Shown piece by piece: positions 1 to 20,600 of a DNA stretch of 64,000 bases; position 1 is the first letter of the stretch, and each line of letters opens with the position of its first letter. A model generated the notes under the pieces. The model made no database searches. It was not told where the DNA came from and saw nothing but the letters and a program-made list of their open reading frames with translations. The position numbers and the translations under genes are program-made. Origin of the DNA: Chaunax sp. Z400. Taxonomy: Eukaryota > Chordata > Actinopteri > Lophiiformes > Chaunacidae. The stretch spans positions 35,718,474 to 35,782,473 of the forward strand of contig CM075189.1 of the NCBI GenBank assembly GCA_037577475.1, written 5' to 3'.

Positions 1-3000
1 TACATACTATACATACTATTCATACTGTACATACTATTCCTACTATACATACTATTCATACTAAACATACTGTTTATTCTATACATACTATTCATACTGT
101 ACATACTATACATACTATTCATACTATTCATACTATACATACTATTCATACTGTACATACTATACATACTATTCATACTATACATACTATTCATACTAAA
201 CATACTGTTTATACTATACATACTATACATACTCTACATACTATACATACTATTTATACTATACATACTATTCATACTGTACATACTCTTCATACTATAC
301 ATACTATTCATACTGTACATACTATTCATACTATTCATACTATTCATACTATACATACTATTCATACTAAACATACTATTCATACTGTACATACTATTCA
401 TACTATTCATACTATACATACTATACATACTATTCATACTATTAATACTGTACATACTATTCATACTATTCATACTATACATACTATACATACTATTCAT
501 ACTGTACATACTATTCCTACTATACATACTATTCATACTAAACATACTGTTTATTCTATACATACTATTCATACTGTACATACTATACATACTATTCATA
601 CTATTCATACTGTACATACTATTCATACTGTACATACTATACATACTATTCATACTATACATACTATTCATACTAAACATACTGTTTATACTATACATAC
701 TATACATACTCTACATACTATACATACTATTTATACTATACATACTATACATACTGTTCATACTATACATACTATTCATACTGTACATACTATACATACT
801 ATTCATTCTATACATACTATTCATACTATACATACTATACATACTATTATTTCTACACATACTACTACTATACATACTATTCATACTATACATACTATTT
901 TTTACTTTACATACTATACATACTATTCATACTATACATATAAATTCTATACATACTATGCATACCATGCATACCATACATACTATTCATACTATACATG
1001 CCATACATACCATTCATACTATACATACTATTCATACTGTACATACTATACATACTATTCATACTGTACATACTCTTCATACTATACATACTATTCATAC
1101 TATACATACTATTCATACTATTCATACTGTACATACTATACATACTATACATACTATTCATACTGTACATACTATACATACTATTCATACTGTACATACT
1201 CTTCATACTATACATACTATTCATACTATACATACTATTCATACTATTCATACTGTACATACTATACATACTATACATACTATTCATACTGTACATACTC
1301 TTCATACTATACATACTATTCATACTATACATACTATTCATACTATTCATACTGTACATACTATACATACTATTCATACTATTCATACTGTACATACTAT
1401 ACATACTATTCATACTATACATACTATTCATACTATACATACTATACATACTATTCATACTATACATACTAAACATACTGTTTATACTATACATACTATT
1501 CATACTGTAGATACTATACATATTATTCATACTGTACATACTATTCATACTGTACATACTGTTCATACTATACATACTATACATACTGTACATACTATAC
1601 ATACTATTTATACTATACATACTATTCATACTGTACATACTATACATACTATACATACTATTCATACTATACATACATATACATACTATTTTTTACAAAA
1701 CCTACTATTTATACTATACATACTATTCATTCTATACATACTATTCATTCTATACATACTACTCATACTATACATACTATGCATACTATTATTTCTACAC
1801 ATACTACTACTATACATACTATTCATCCTATACATATAAATTCTATACATACTATGTATACCATGCATACCATACATACTATTCATACTATACATGCCAT
1901 ACATACTATTTATGCTATACATACTATTCATACTATACATACTGTTCATTCTACACATACTACTACTATTCATACTATACATACTATTCATACTATTCAT
2001 ACTGTACATACTATACATACTATTCATACTGTACATACTATACATACTATTCATACTATACATACTATTCATACTATTCATACTGTACATACTATACATA
2101 CTATTCATACTGTACATACTATACATACTATTCATACTGTACATACTATTTATACTATACATACTATACATACTATACATAGTATTCATACTATTCATAC
2201 TATTCATACTGTACATACTATACATACTATTCATACTGTACATACTATACATACTATTCATACTGTAGATACTATACATATTATTCATACTGTACATACT
2301 ATACATATTATTCATACTGTACATACTGTTCATACTATTCATACTGTACATACTGTTCATACTATACATACTGTACATACTATACATACTATTTATACTA
2401 TACATACTATTCATACTGTACATACTATACATACTATACATACTATTCATACTATACATACATATACATACTATTTTTTACTAAACATACTATTTATACT
2501 ATACATACTATTCATTCTATACATACTACTCACACTATACATACTATACATACTATTATTTCTACACATACTACTACTATACATACTATTCATACTATAC
2601 ATATAAATTCTATACATACTATGTATACCATGCATACCATACATACTATTCATACTATACATGCCATACATACTATTTATACTATACATACTATTCATAC
2701 TATACATACTGTTCATTCTACACATACTACTACTATTCATACTATACATACTATTCATACTATTCATACTGTACATACTATACATACTATTCATACTGTA
2801 CATACTATACATACTATTCATACTATACATACTATTCATACTATTCATACTGTACATACTATACATACTATTCATACTGTACATACTATACATACTTTTC
2901 ATACTGTACATACTATTTATACTATACATACTATACATACTATACATACTATACATACTATTCATACTATTCATACTGTACATACTATACATACTATTCA

Positions 3001-6000
3001 TACTATTCATTCTGTACATACTATACATACTATTCATACTGTACATACTATACATACTATTCATACTATGCATACTATTCATACTATACATACTATTCAT
3101 ACTGTACATACTATATATACTATTCATACTGTACATACTATTTATACTATACATACTATACATACTATACACACTATTCATACTATTCATACTGTACATA
3201 CTATACATACTATTCATACTATTCATACTGTACATACTATACATACTATTCATACTATTCATACTGTACATACTATTCATACTTTACATACTATACATGC
3301 TATACATACTGTACATACTATACATACTGTACATACTATACATACTGTACATACTATACATACTATTCATACTGTACATACAATACATACTATTCATACT
3401 TTACATACTATACATACTGTTCATACTATACATACTGTTCATACTGTACATACTATACATACTATTCATACTATTCATACTGTACATACTATACATACTA
3501 TTCATACTGTACATACTATACATACTATTCATACTATACATACTATTCATACTGTAAATACTATTCATACTGTACATACTATTCATACTGTAGATACTAT
3601 ACATATTATTCATACTGTACATACTATACATATTATTCATACTGTACATACTGTTCATACTATACATACTATACATACTCTACATACTATTTATACTATA
3701 CATACTATTCATACTGTTCATACTATACATACTATACATACTATTCATACTATACATACATATACATAATATTTTTTACCAACATACTATTTATACTATA
3801 CATACTATTCATTCTATACATACTATTCATACTATACATACTATACATACTATTATTTCTACGTATACTACTACTGTACATACTATTCATACTATACATA
3901 CTATTTTTTACTTTACATACTATACATACTATTCATACTATACATACTATACATACTATTCATATTGTACATACTATTTATACTATACATACTGTACATA
4001 CTATACATACTATTCATACTATACATACTATTCATACTATACATACTATACATACTATACATACTATTATTTCTACACATACTACTACTATACATACTAT
4101 TCATACTATACATATAAATTCTATACATACTATTTATACTATACATACTATTCATACTATACATACTGTTCATTCTACACATACTACTACAATTCATACT
4201 ATACATACTATTCATACTATTCATACTGTACATACTATTTATACTATACATACTATACATACTATACATACTATTCATACTATTCATACTGTACATACTA
4301 TACATACTATTCATACTATTCATACTGTACATACTATACATACTATTCATACTGTACATACTGTACATACTATACATACTATTCATACTATACATACTAT
4401 TCATACTGTACATACTATACATTCTATTCATATTGTACATACTATACATACTATACATACTATACATACTATTCATACTGTACATACTATACATACTATT
4501 CATACTATACATACTATTCATACTATACATACTATTCATACTATACATACTATTTTTACTATACATACTATACATATAAATTCTATACATACTATGCATA
4601 CCATGCATACCATACATACTATTCATACTATACATACTGTACATACTATTCATACTATACATACTGTACATACTATTTATACTATACATACTATACATAC
4701 TATTTATACTATACATACTATTTATACTATACATACTATTCATACTGTACATACTATTCATACTATTCATAATCTACATACTATACATACTATTCATACT
4801 GTACATACTATACATACTGTACATACTATTCATACTGTACATACTATACATAGTATTCATACTGTACATACTATTCCTACTATACATACTGTACATACTA
4901 TTCCTACTATACATACTATACATACTATGCATACTATTCATACTGTACATACTATACATACTATTCATACTATACATACTATTCCTACTATACATACTAT
5001 TCATACTATTATTTCTACACATACTACTACTATACATACTATTCATACTATACATGCCATACATACTATTTATACTATACATACTATTCATACTGTACAT
5101 ACTATACATACTATTCATACTGTACATACTCTTCATACTATACATACTATTCATACTATACATACTATTCATACTATTCATACTGTACATACTATACATA
5201 CTATACATACTATTCATACTGTACATACTATACATACTATTCATACTGTACATACTCTACATACTATACATACTGTACATACTATACATACAATTCATAC
5301 TATTCATACTGTACATACTATACATACTATTCATACTATTCATACTGTACATACTATACATACTATTCATACTATACATACTATTCATACTATACATACT
5401 ATACATACTATTCATACTATACATACTAAACATACTGTTTATACTATACAAACTATTCATACTGTAGATACTATACATATTATTCATACTGTACATACTA
5501 TACATATTATTCATACTGTACATACTATTCATACTGTACATACTGTTCATACTATACATACTATACATACTGTACATACTATACATACTATTTATACTAT
5601 ACATACTATTCATACTGTACATACTATACATACTATACATACTATTCATACTATACATACATATACATACTATTTTTTACTAAACATACTATTTATACTA
5701 TACATACTATTCATTCTATACATACTACTCACACTATACATACTATACATACTATTATTTCTACACATACTACTACTATACATACTATTCATACTATACA
5801 TATAAATTCTATACATACTATGTATGCCATGCATACCATACATACTATTCATACTATACATGCCATACATACTATTTATACTATACATACTATTCATACT
5901 ATACATACTGTTCATTCTACACATACTACTACTATTCATACTATACATACTATTCATACTATTCATACTGTACATACTATACATACTATTCATACTGTAC

Positions 6001-9000
6001 ATACTATACATACTATTCATACTATACATACTATTCATACTGTAAATACTATTCATACTGTACATACTATTCATACTGTACATACTATTCATACTGTAGA
6101 TACTATACATATTATTCATACTGTACATACTATACATATTATTCATACTGTACATACTATACATACTATTCATACTGTACATACTGTTCATACTATACAT
6201 ACTATACATACTCTACATACTATTTATACTATACATACTATTCATACTGTTCATACTATACATACTATACATACTATTCATACTATACATACATATACAT
6301 AATATTTTTTACCAACATACTATTTATACTATACATACTATTCATTCTATACATACTATTCATACTATACATACTATTATTTCTACACATACTACTACTA
6401 TACATACTATTCATACTATACATACTATTTTTTACTTTACATACTATACATACTATACATACTATTCATATTGTACATACTATTTATACTATACATACTA
6501 TACATACTATACATACTATACATACTATTCATACTGTACATACTATACATACTATTCATACTATACATACTATTCATACTATTCATACTATACATACTAT
6601 ACATACTATACATACTATTATTTCTACACATACTACTACTATACATACTATTCATACTATACATATAAATTCTATACATACTATGTATACCATGCATACC
6701 ATACATACTATTCATACTATACATGCCATACATACTATTTATACTATACATACTATTCATACTATACATACTGTTCATTCTACACATACTACTACTATTC
6801 ATACTATACATACTATTCATACTATTCATACTGTACATACTATTTATACTATACATACTATACATACTATACATACTATTCATACTATTCATACTGTACA
6901 TACTATACATACTATTCATACTATTCATACTGTACATACTATACATACTATTCATACTGTACATACTATACATACTATACATACTGTTCATACTATACAT
7001 ACTATTCATACTGTACATACTATACATACTATTCATATTGTACATACTATACATACTATACATACTATACATACTATACATACTATTCATACTGTACATA
7101 CTATTCATACTATACATACTATTCATACTATACATACTATTCATACTATACATACTATTTTTACTATACATACTATACATATAAATTCTATACATACTAT
7201 GCATACCATGCATACCATACATACTATTCATACTATACATACTATTCATACTATACATACTGTACATACTATTCATACTATACATACTGTACATACTATT
7301 TATACTATACATACTATACATACTATTTATACTATACATACTATTTATACTATACATACTATTCATACTGTACATAGTATTCATACTATTCATAATGTAC
7401 ATACTATACATACTATTCATACTGTACATACTATACATACTGTACATACTATTCATACTGTACATACTATACATAGTATTCATACTGTACATACTATTCC
7501 TACTATACATACTATGCATACTATTCATACTGTACATACTATACATACTATTCATACTATACATACTATTCCTACTATACATACTATTCATACTATTATT
7601 TCTACACATACTACTACTATACATACTATTCATACTATACATGCCATACATACTATTTATACTATACATACTATTCATACTATACATACTGTTCATTCTA
7701 CACATACTACTACTATTCATACTATACATACTATTCATACTATTCATACTGTACATACTATTTATACTATACATACTATACATACTCTACATACTATACA
7801 TACTATACATACTATTCATACTATTCATACTGTACATACTATACATACTATTCATACTATTCATACTGTACATACTGTACATACTATTCATACCGTACAT
7901 ACTATACATACTATACATACTATTCATACTATACATACTATTCATACTGTACATACTATACATACTATTCATACTGTACATACTATTTATACTATACATA
8001 CTATACATACTATACATACTATTCATACTATTCATACTGTACATACTATTCATACTATTCATAATGTACATACTGTACATACTATTCATACTGTACATAC
8101 TATACATACTATTCATACTATTCATACTATACATACTATTCATACTAAACATACTATTCATACTGTACATACTATTCATACTATTCATACTATTCATACT
8201 ATACATACTATACATACTATTCATACTATTAATACTGTACATACTATTCATACTATTCATACTATACATACTATACATACTATTCATACTGTACATACTA
8301 TTCCTACTATACATACTATTCATACTAAACATACTGTTTATTCTATACATACTATTCATACTGTACATACTATACATACTATTCATACTATTCATACTAT
8401 ACATACTATTCATACTGTACATACTATACATACTATTCATACTATACATACTATTCATACTAAACATACTGTTTATACTATACATACTATACATACTCTA
8501 CATACTATACATACTATTTATACTATACATACTATTCATACTGTACATACTCTTCATACTATACATACTATTCATACTGTACATACTATTCATACTATTC
8601 ATACTATTCATACTATACATACTATTCATACTAAACATACTATTCATACTGTACATACTATTCATACTATTCATACTATTCATACTATACATACTATACA
8701 TACTATTCATACTATTAATACTGTACATACTATTCATACTATTCATACTATACATACTATACATACTATTCATACTGTACATACTATTCCTACTATACAT
8801 ACTATTCATACTAAACATACTGTTTATTCTATACATACTATTCATACTGTACATACTATACATACTATTCATACTATTCATACTGTACATACTATTCATA
8901 CTGTACATACTATACATACTATTCATACTATACATACTATTCATACTAAACATACTGTTTATACTATACATACTATACATACTCTACATACTATACATAC

Positions 9001-9277
9001 TATTTATACTATACATACTATTCATACTGTACATACTATACATACTATACATACTATTCATACTTTACATACATATACTTAATATTTTTTACTAAACATA
9101 CTATTTATACTATACATACTATTCATTCTATACATACTATTCATACTATACATACTATACATACTATTATTTCCACACATACTACTACTATACATACTAT
9201 TCATACTATACATACTATTTTTTACTTTACATACTATACATACTATTCATACTATACATATAAATTCTATACATACT

Positions 9278-12200
9278 ATGCATACCATGCATACCATACA
9301 TACTATTCATACTATACATACTATACATACTATTCATTCTACACATACTACTACTATACATACTATTCATACTATACATATGAATTCTATACATACTATG
9401 CATACCATGCATACCATACATACTATTCATACTATACATGCCATACATACTATTCATACTATACATACTTTACATAATGTACATACAATACATACCATAC
9501 ATGCTGTACATACTATTCATACTGTACATACTATACAAACTATTCATACTATACATACTGTTCATTCTATACATACTATTCATACTATTCATACTATACA
9601 TACTATACATACTACACATACTACTACTATACATACTATTCATAGTATACATACTATTTTTACTATACATACTATACATACTATTCATACTGTACATACT
9701 ATTCATACTATACATACTGTACATACTATTCATACTATACATGCCATACATACTATTTATACTATACATACTATTCATACTGTACATACTATACATACTA
9801 TTCATACTGTACATACTCTTCATACTATACATACTATTCATACTGTACATACTCTTCATACTATACATACTCTTCATACTATACATACTATTCATACTAT
9901 TCATACTGTACATACTATACATACCTTACATACTATTCATACTGTACATACTATACATACTATTCATACTGTACATACTCTTCATACTATACATACCATT
10001 CATACTATACATACTATTCATACTATTCATACTGTACATACTATACATACTATTCATACTATTCATACTGTACATACTATACATACTATTCATACTATAC
10101 ATACTATTCATACTATACATACTATACATACTATTCATACTATACATACTAAACATACTGTTTATACTATACATACTATTCATACTGTAGATACTATACA
10201 TATTATTCATACTGTACATACTATACATATTATTCATACTGTACATACTATTCATACTGTACATACTGTTCATACTATACATACTGTACATACTATACAT
10301 ACTATTTATACTATACATACTATTCATACTGTACATACTATACATACTATACATACTATTCATACTATACATACATATACATACTATTTTTTACTAAACA
10401 TACTATTTATACTATACATACTATTCATTCTATACCTACTATTCATTCTATACATACTACTCATACTATACATACTATACATACTATTATTTCTACACAT
10501 ACTACTACTATACATACTATTCATCCTATACATATAAATTCTATACATACTATGTATACCATGCATACCATACATACTATTCATACTATACATGCCATAC
10601 ATACTATTTATACTATACATACTATTCATACTATACATACTGTTCATTCTACACATACTACTACTATTCATACTATACATACTATTCATACTATTCATAC
10701 TGTACATACTATACATACTATTCATACTGTACATACTATACATACTATTCATACTATACATACTATTCATACTATTCATACTGTACATACTATACATACT
10801 ATTCATACTGTACATACTATTTATACTATACATACTATACATACTATACATAGTATTCATACTATTCATACTGTACGTACTATACATACTATTCATACTA
10901 TTCATACTGTACATACTATACATACTATTCATACTGTACATACTATACATACTATTCATACTGTAGATACTATACATATTATTCATACTGTACATACTAT
11001 ACATATTATTCATACTGTACATACTATTCATACTATTCATACTGTACATACTGTTCATACTATATATACTATACATACTGTACATACTATACATACTATT
11101 TATACTATACATACTATTCATACTGTACATACTATACATACTATACATACTATTCATACTATACATACATATACATACTATTTTTTACTAAACATACTAT
11201 TTATACTATACACACTATTCATTCTATACATACTATTCATTCTATACATACTACTCACACTATACATACTATACATACTATTATTTCTACACATACTACT
11301 ACTATACATACTATTCATACTATACATATAAATTCTATACATACTATGTATACCATGCATACCATACATACTATTCATACTATACATGCCATACATACTA
11401 TTTATACTATACATACTATTCATACTATACATACTGTTCATTCTACACATACTACTACTATTCATACTATACATACTATTCATACTATTCATACTGTACA
11501 TACTATACATACTATTCATACTGTACATACTATACATACTATTCATACTGTACATACTATACATACTATTCATACTATACATACTATTCATACTGTAAAT
11601 ACTATTCATACTGTACATACTATTCATACTGTACATACTATTCATACTGTAGATACTATACATATTATTCATACTGTACATACTATACATATTATTCATA
11701 CTGTACATACTATACATACTATTCATACTGTACATACTGTTCATACTATACATACTATACATACTCTACATACTATTTATACTGTTCATACTATACATAC
11801 TATACATACTATTCATACTATACATACATATACATAATATTTTTTACCAACATACTATTTATACTATACATACTATTCATTCTATACGTACTATTCATAC
11901 TATACATACTATACATACTATTATTTCTACACATACTACTACTATACATACTATTCATACTATACATACTATTTTTTACTTTACATACTATACATACTAT
12001 TCATACTATACATACTATACATACTATTCATATTGTACATACTATTTATACTATACATACTATACATACTATACATACTATACATACTATTCATACTGTA
12101 CATACTATACATACTATTCATACTATACATACTATTCATACTATACATACTATTTATACTATACATACTATACATACTATACATACTATTATTTCTACAC

Positions 12201-15047
12201 ATACTACTACTATACATACTATTCATACTATACATATAAATTCTATACATACTATGTATACCATGCATACCATACATACTATTCATACTATACATGCCAT
12301 ACATACTATTTATACTATACATACTATTCATACTATACATACTGTTCATTCTACACATACTACTACTATTCATACTATACATACTATTCATACTATTCAT
12401 ACTGTACATACTATTTATACTATACATACTATACATACTATACATACTATTCATACTATTCATACTGTACATACTATACATACTATTCATACTATTCATA
12501 CTGTACATACTATACATACTATTCATACTGTACATACTATACATACTATACATACTATTCATACTATACATACTATTCATACTGTACATACTATATATAC
12601 TATTCATACTATACATACTATTCATACTATACATACTATTCATACTATACATACTATTATTTCTACACATACTACTACTATACATACTATTCATACTATA
12701 CATATAAATTCTATACATACTATATATACCATGCATACCATACATACTATTCATACTATACATGCCATACATACTATTTATACTATACATACTATTCATA
12801 CTATACATACTATTCATACTATACATACTATTCATAATATACATACTATTTTTACTATACATACTATACATATAAATTCTATACATACTATGCATACCAT
12901 GCATACCATACATACTATTCATACTATACATACTATTCATACTATACATACTGTACATACTATTCATACTATACATACTGTACATACTATTTATACTATA
13001 CATACTATACATACTATTTATACTATACATACTATTTATACTATACATACTATTCATACTGTGCATACTATTCATACTATTCATAATGTACATACTATAC
13101 ATACTATTCATACTGTACATACTATACATACTGTACATACTATTCATACTGTACATACTATACATAGTATTCATACTGTACATACTATTCCTACTATACA
13201 TACTATACATACTATGCATACTATTCATACTGTACATACTATACATACTATTCATACTATACATACTATTCCTACTATACATACTATTCATACTATTATT
13301 TCTACACATACTACTACTATACATACTATTCATACTATGCATGCCATACATACTATTTATACTATACATACTATTCATACTATACATACTGTTCATTCTA
13401 CACATACTACTACTATTCATACTATACATACTATTCATACTATTCATACTGTACATACTATTTATACTATACATACTATACATACTATACATACTATTCA
13501 TACTATTCATACTGTACATACTATACATACTATTCATACTATTCATACTGTACATACTATACATACTATTCATACCGTACATACTATACATACTATACAT
13601 ACTATTCATACTATACATACTATTCATACTAAACATACTATTCATACTGTACATACTATTCATACTATTCATACTATTCATACTATACATACTATACATA
13701 CTATTCATACTATCAATACTGTACATACTATTCATACTATTCATACTATACATACTATACATACTATTCATACTGTACATACTATTCCTACTATACATAC
13801 TATTCATACTAAACATACTGTTTATTCTATACATACTATTCATACTGTACATACTATACATACTATTCATACTATTCATACTATACATACTATTCATACT
13901 GTACATACTATACATACTATTCATACTATACATACTATTCATACTAAACATACTGTTTATACTATACATACTATACATACTCTACATACTATACATACTA
14001 TTTATACTATACATACTATTCATACTGTACATACTATACATACTATACATACTATTCATACTTTACATACATATACATAATATTTTTTACTAAACATACT
14101 ATTTATACTATACATACTATTCATTCTATACATACTATTCATACTATACATACTATACATACTATTATTTCCACACATACTACTACTATACATACTATTC
14201 ATACTATACATACTATTTTTTACTTTACATACTATACATACTATTCATACTATACATATAAATTCTATACATACTATGCATACCATGCATACCATATATA
14301 CTATTCATACTATACATGCCATACATACCATTTATACTATACATACTATTCATACTGTACATACTATACATACTATTCATACTGTACATACTAATCATAC
14401 TGTACATACTATTCATACTATAAAATACTATTCATACTGTACATACTATTCATACTATACATACTATTCATACTATACATACTATTCATTCTATACATAC
14501 TACTACTATTCATACTATACATACTATTCATACTATACATATTATACATACTATTCATTCTACACATACTATTCATACTATACATACTATTTTTACTATA
14601 CATACAATACATATAAATTCTATACATACTATGCATACCATGCATACCATACATACTATTCATACTATACATACTATACATACTATTCATTCTACACATA
14701 CTACTACTATACATACTATTCATACTATACATACTATACATACTATTCATACTATACATACTATTCATACTATACATATGAATTCTATACATACTATGCA
14801 TACCATGCATACCATACATACTATTCATACTATACATGCCATACATACTATTCATACTATACATACTTTACATAATGTACATACAATACATACCATACAT
14901 GCTGTACATACTATTCATACTGTACATACTATTCATACTATACATGCTGTTCATTCTATACATACTATTCATACTATTCATACTATACATACTATACATA
15001 CTACACATACTACTACTATACATACTATTCATAGTATACATACTATT
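9278..15047. repeat. Higher-order satellite block, copy 1 of an 8.4-kb tandem duplication
   Basis: Landmark variants at 9278, 9438, 10552, 11346, 12254, 14276, 14631 and 14836 all reappear exactly 8411 bp downstream. The landmark near 13086 is shifted by 9 bp, one repeat unit. The order of dozens of variant units is conserved, so this is a segmental duplication within the array and not chance similarity between simple repeats. Confidence 0.85.
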
Positions 15048-17688
15048 TTAACTATACATACTATACATACTATTCATACTGTACATACTATTCATACTAT
15101 ACATACTATACATACTATTCATACTATACATACTGTTCATTCTATACATACTATTCATACTATACATACTACACATACTACTACTATACATACTATTCAT
15201 ACTATACATACTATTCATACTGTACATACTATTCATACTATACATACTATACATACTATTCATACTGTACATACTATTCCTACTATACATACTATACGTA
15301 CTATGCATACTATTCATACTGTACATACTATACATACTATTCATACTATACATACTAGTCCTACTATACATACTATTCATACTACACATACTAGTCATAC
15401 TGTACATACTATACATACTATTCAAACTGTACATACTATACATACTATTCATACTATACATACTGTACATACTATTCATACTATACATACTGTACATACT
15501 ATTTATACTATACATACTATACATACTATTTATACTATACATACTATTTATACTATACATACTATTTATACTATACATACTATTCATACTGTACATACTA
15601 TTCATACTATTCATACTATTCATACTGTACATACTATACATACTATTCATACTGTACATACTATACATACTATTCATACTGTACATACTATTCATACTGT
15701 ACATACTATACATACTATTCATGCTATACATACTATTCATACTGTACATACTATACATACTATTCATACTGTACATACTATACATACTATTCATACTGTA
15801 CATACTATTCATACTATTCATACTATACATACTGTACATACTATACATACTATTTATACTATACATACTATTCATACTGTACATACTATACATACTATTC
15901 ATACTATTCATACTATACATACTATTCATACTGTACATACTGTACATACTATTCATGCTGTACATACTATTCATACTGTACATACTATACATACTATTCA
16001 TACTATACATGCTGTTCATTCTATACATACTATTCATACTATTCATACTATACATAGTATACATACTACACATACTACTACTATACATACTATTCATAGT
16101 ATACATACTATTTTTACTATACATACTATACATACTATTCATACTGTACATACTATTCATACTCTACATACTATACATACTATTCATACTATACATACTG
16201 TTCATTCTATACATACTATTCATACTATACATACTACACATACTACTACTATACATACTATTCATACTATACATACTATTTTTACTTTACATACTATACA
16301 TACTATTCATACTGTACATACTATTCATACTATACATACTATACATACTATTCATACTGTACATACTATTCCTACTATACATACTATACGTACTATGCAT
16401 ACTATTCATACTGTACATACTATACATACTATTCATACTCTACATACTATTCCTACTATACATACTATTCATACTACACATACTAGTCATACTGTACATA
16501 CTATACATACTATTCAAACTGTACATACTATACATACTATTCAAACTATTCATACTGTACATACTATACATACTATTCATACTATTCATACTGTACATAC
16601 TATACATACTATTCATACCGTACATACTATACATACTATACATACTATTCATACTATACATACTATTCATACTAAACATACTATTCATACTGTACATACT
16701 ATTCATACTATTCATACTATTCATACTATACATACTATACATACTATTCATACTATTAATACTGTACATACTATTCATACTATTCATACTATACATACTA
16801 TACATACTATTCATACTGTACATACTATTCCTACTATACATACTATTCATACTAAACATACTGTTTATTCTATACATACTATTCATACTGTACATACTAT
16901 ACATACTATTCATACTATTCATACTATACATACTATTCATACTGTACATACTATACATACTATTCATACTATACATACTATTCATACTAAACATACTGTT
17001 TATACTATACATACTATACATACTCTACATACTATACATACTATTTATACTATACATACTATTCATACTGTACATACTATACATACTATACATACTATTC
17101 ATACTTTACATACATATACATAATATTTTTTACTAAACATACTATTTATACTATACATACTATTCATTCTATACATACTATTCATACTATACATACTATA
17201 CATACTATTATTTCCACACATACTACTACTATACATACTATTCATACTATACATACTATTTTTTACTTTACATACTATACATACTATTCATACTATACAT
17301 ATAAATTCTATACATACTATGCATACCATGCATACCATATATACTATTCATACTATACATGCCATACATACCATTTATACTATACATACTATTCATACTG
17401 TACATACTATACATACTATTCATACTGTACATACTAATCATACTGTACATACTATTCATACTATAAAATACTATTCATACTGTACATACTATTCATACTA
17501 TACATACTATTCATACTATACATACTATTCATTCTATACATACTACTACTATTCATACTATACATACTATTCATACTATACATATTATACATACTATTCA
17601 TTCTACACATACTACTACTATACATACTATTCATACTATACATACTATTTTTACTATACATACTATACATATAAATTCTATACATACT

Positions 17689-20600
17689 ATGCATACCATG
17701 CATACCATACATACTATTCATACTATACATACTATACATACTATTCATTCTACACATACTACTACTATACATACTATTCATACTATACATATGAATTCTA
17801 TACATACTATGCATACCATGCATACCATACATACTATTCATACTATACATGCCATACATACTATTCATACTATACATACTTTACATAATGTACATACAAT
17901 ACATACCATACATGCTGTACATACTATTCATACTGTACATACTATACAAACTATTCATACTATACATACTGTTCATTCTATACATACTATTCATACTATT
18001 CATACTATACATACTATACATACTACACATACTACTACTATACATACTATTCATAGTATACATACTATTTTTACTATACATACTATACATACTATTCATA
18101 CTGTACATACTATTCATACTATACATACTATACATACTATTCATACTATACATGCCATACATACTATTTATACTATACATACTATTCATACTGTACATAC
18201 TATACATACTATTCATACTGTACATACTCTTCATACTATACATACTATTCATACTGTACATACTCTTCATACTATACATACTATTCATACTATACATACT
18301 ATTCATATTATTCATACTGTACATACTATACATACCTTACATACTATTCATACTGTACATACTATACATACTATTCATACTGTACATACTCTTCATACTA
18401 TACATACTATTCATACTATACATACTATTCATACTATTCATACTGTACATACTATACATACTATTCATACTATTCATACTGTACATACTATACATACTAT
18501 TCATACTATACATACTATTCATACTATACATACTATACATACTATTCATACTATACATACTAAACATACTGTTTATACTATACATACTATTCATACTGTA
18601 GATACTATACATATTATTCATACTGTACATACTATACATATTATTCATACTGTACATACTATTCATACTGTACATACTGTTCATACTATACATACTGTAC
18701 ATACTATACATACTATTTATACTATACATACTATTCATACTGTACATACTATACATACTATACATACTATTCATACTATACATACATATACATACTATTT
18801 TTTACTAAACATACTATTTATACTATACATACTATTCATTCTATACCTACTATTCATTCTATACATACTACTCATACTATACATACTATACATACTATTA
18901 TTTCTACACATACTACTACTATACATACTATTCATCCTATACATATAAATTCTATACATACTATGTATACCATGCATACCATACATACTATTCATACTAT
19001 ACATGCCATACATACTATTTATACTATACATACTATTCATACTATACATACTGTTCATTCTACACATACTACTACTATTCATACAATACATACTATTCAT
19101 ACTATTCATACTGTACATACTATACATACTATTCATACTGTACATACTATACATACTATTCATACTATACATACTATTCATACTATTCATACTGTACATA
19201 CTATACATACTATTCATACTGTACATACTATTTATACTATACATACTATACATACTATACATAGTATTCATACTATTCATACTGTACGTACTATACATAC
19301 TATTCATACTATTCATACTGTACATACTATACATACTATTCATACTGTACATACTATACATACTATTCATACTGTAGATACTATACATATTATTCATACT
19401 GTACATACTATACATATTATTCATACTGTACATACTATTCATACTATTCATACTGTACATACTGTTCATACTATATATACTATACATACTGTACATACTA
19501 TACATACTATTTATACTATACATACTATTCATACTGTACATACTATACATACTATACATACTATTCATACTATACATACATATACATACTATTTTTTACT
19601 AAACATACTATTTATACTATACACACTATTCATTCTATACATACTATTCATTCTATACATACTACTCACACTATACATACTATACATACTATTATTTCTA
19701 CACATACTACTACTATACATACTATTCATACTATACATATAAATTCTATACATACTATGTATACCATGCATACCATACATACTATTCATACTATACATGC
19801 CATACATACTATTTATACTATACATACTATTCATACTATACATACTGTTCATTCTACACATACTACTACTATTCATACTATACATACTATTCATACTATT
19901 CATACTGTACATACTATACATACTATTCATACTGTACATACTATACATACTATTCATACTGTACATACTATACATACTATTCATACTATACATACTATTC
20001 ATACTGTAAATACTATTCATACTGTACATACTATTCATACTGTACATACTATTCATACTGTAGATACTATACATATTATTCATACTGTACATACTATACA
20101 TATTATTCATACTGTACATACTATACATACTATTCATACTGTACATACTGTTCATACTATACATACTATACATACTCTACATACTATTTATACTGTTCAT
20201 ACTATACATACTATACATACTATTCATACTATACATACATATACATAATATTTTTTACCAACATACTATTTATACTATACATACTATTCATTCTATACGT
20301 ACTATTCATACTATACATACTATACATACTATTATTTCTACACATACTACTACTATACATACTATTCATACTATACATACTATTTTTTACTTTACATACT
20401 ATACATACTATTCATACTATACATACTATACATACTATTCATATTGTACATACTATTTATACTATACATACTATACATACTATACATACTATACATACTA
20501 TTCATACTGTACATACTATACATACTATTCATACTATACATACTATTCATACTATACATACTATTTATACTATACATACTATACATACTATACATACTAT

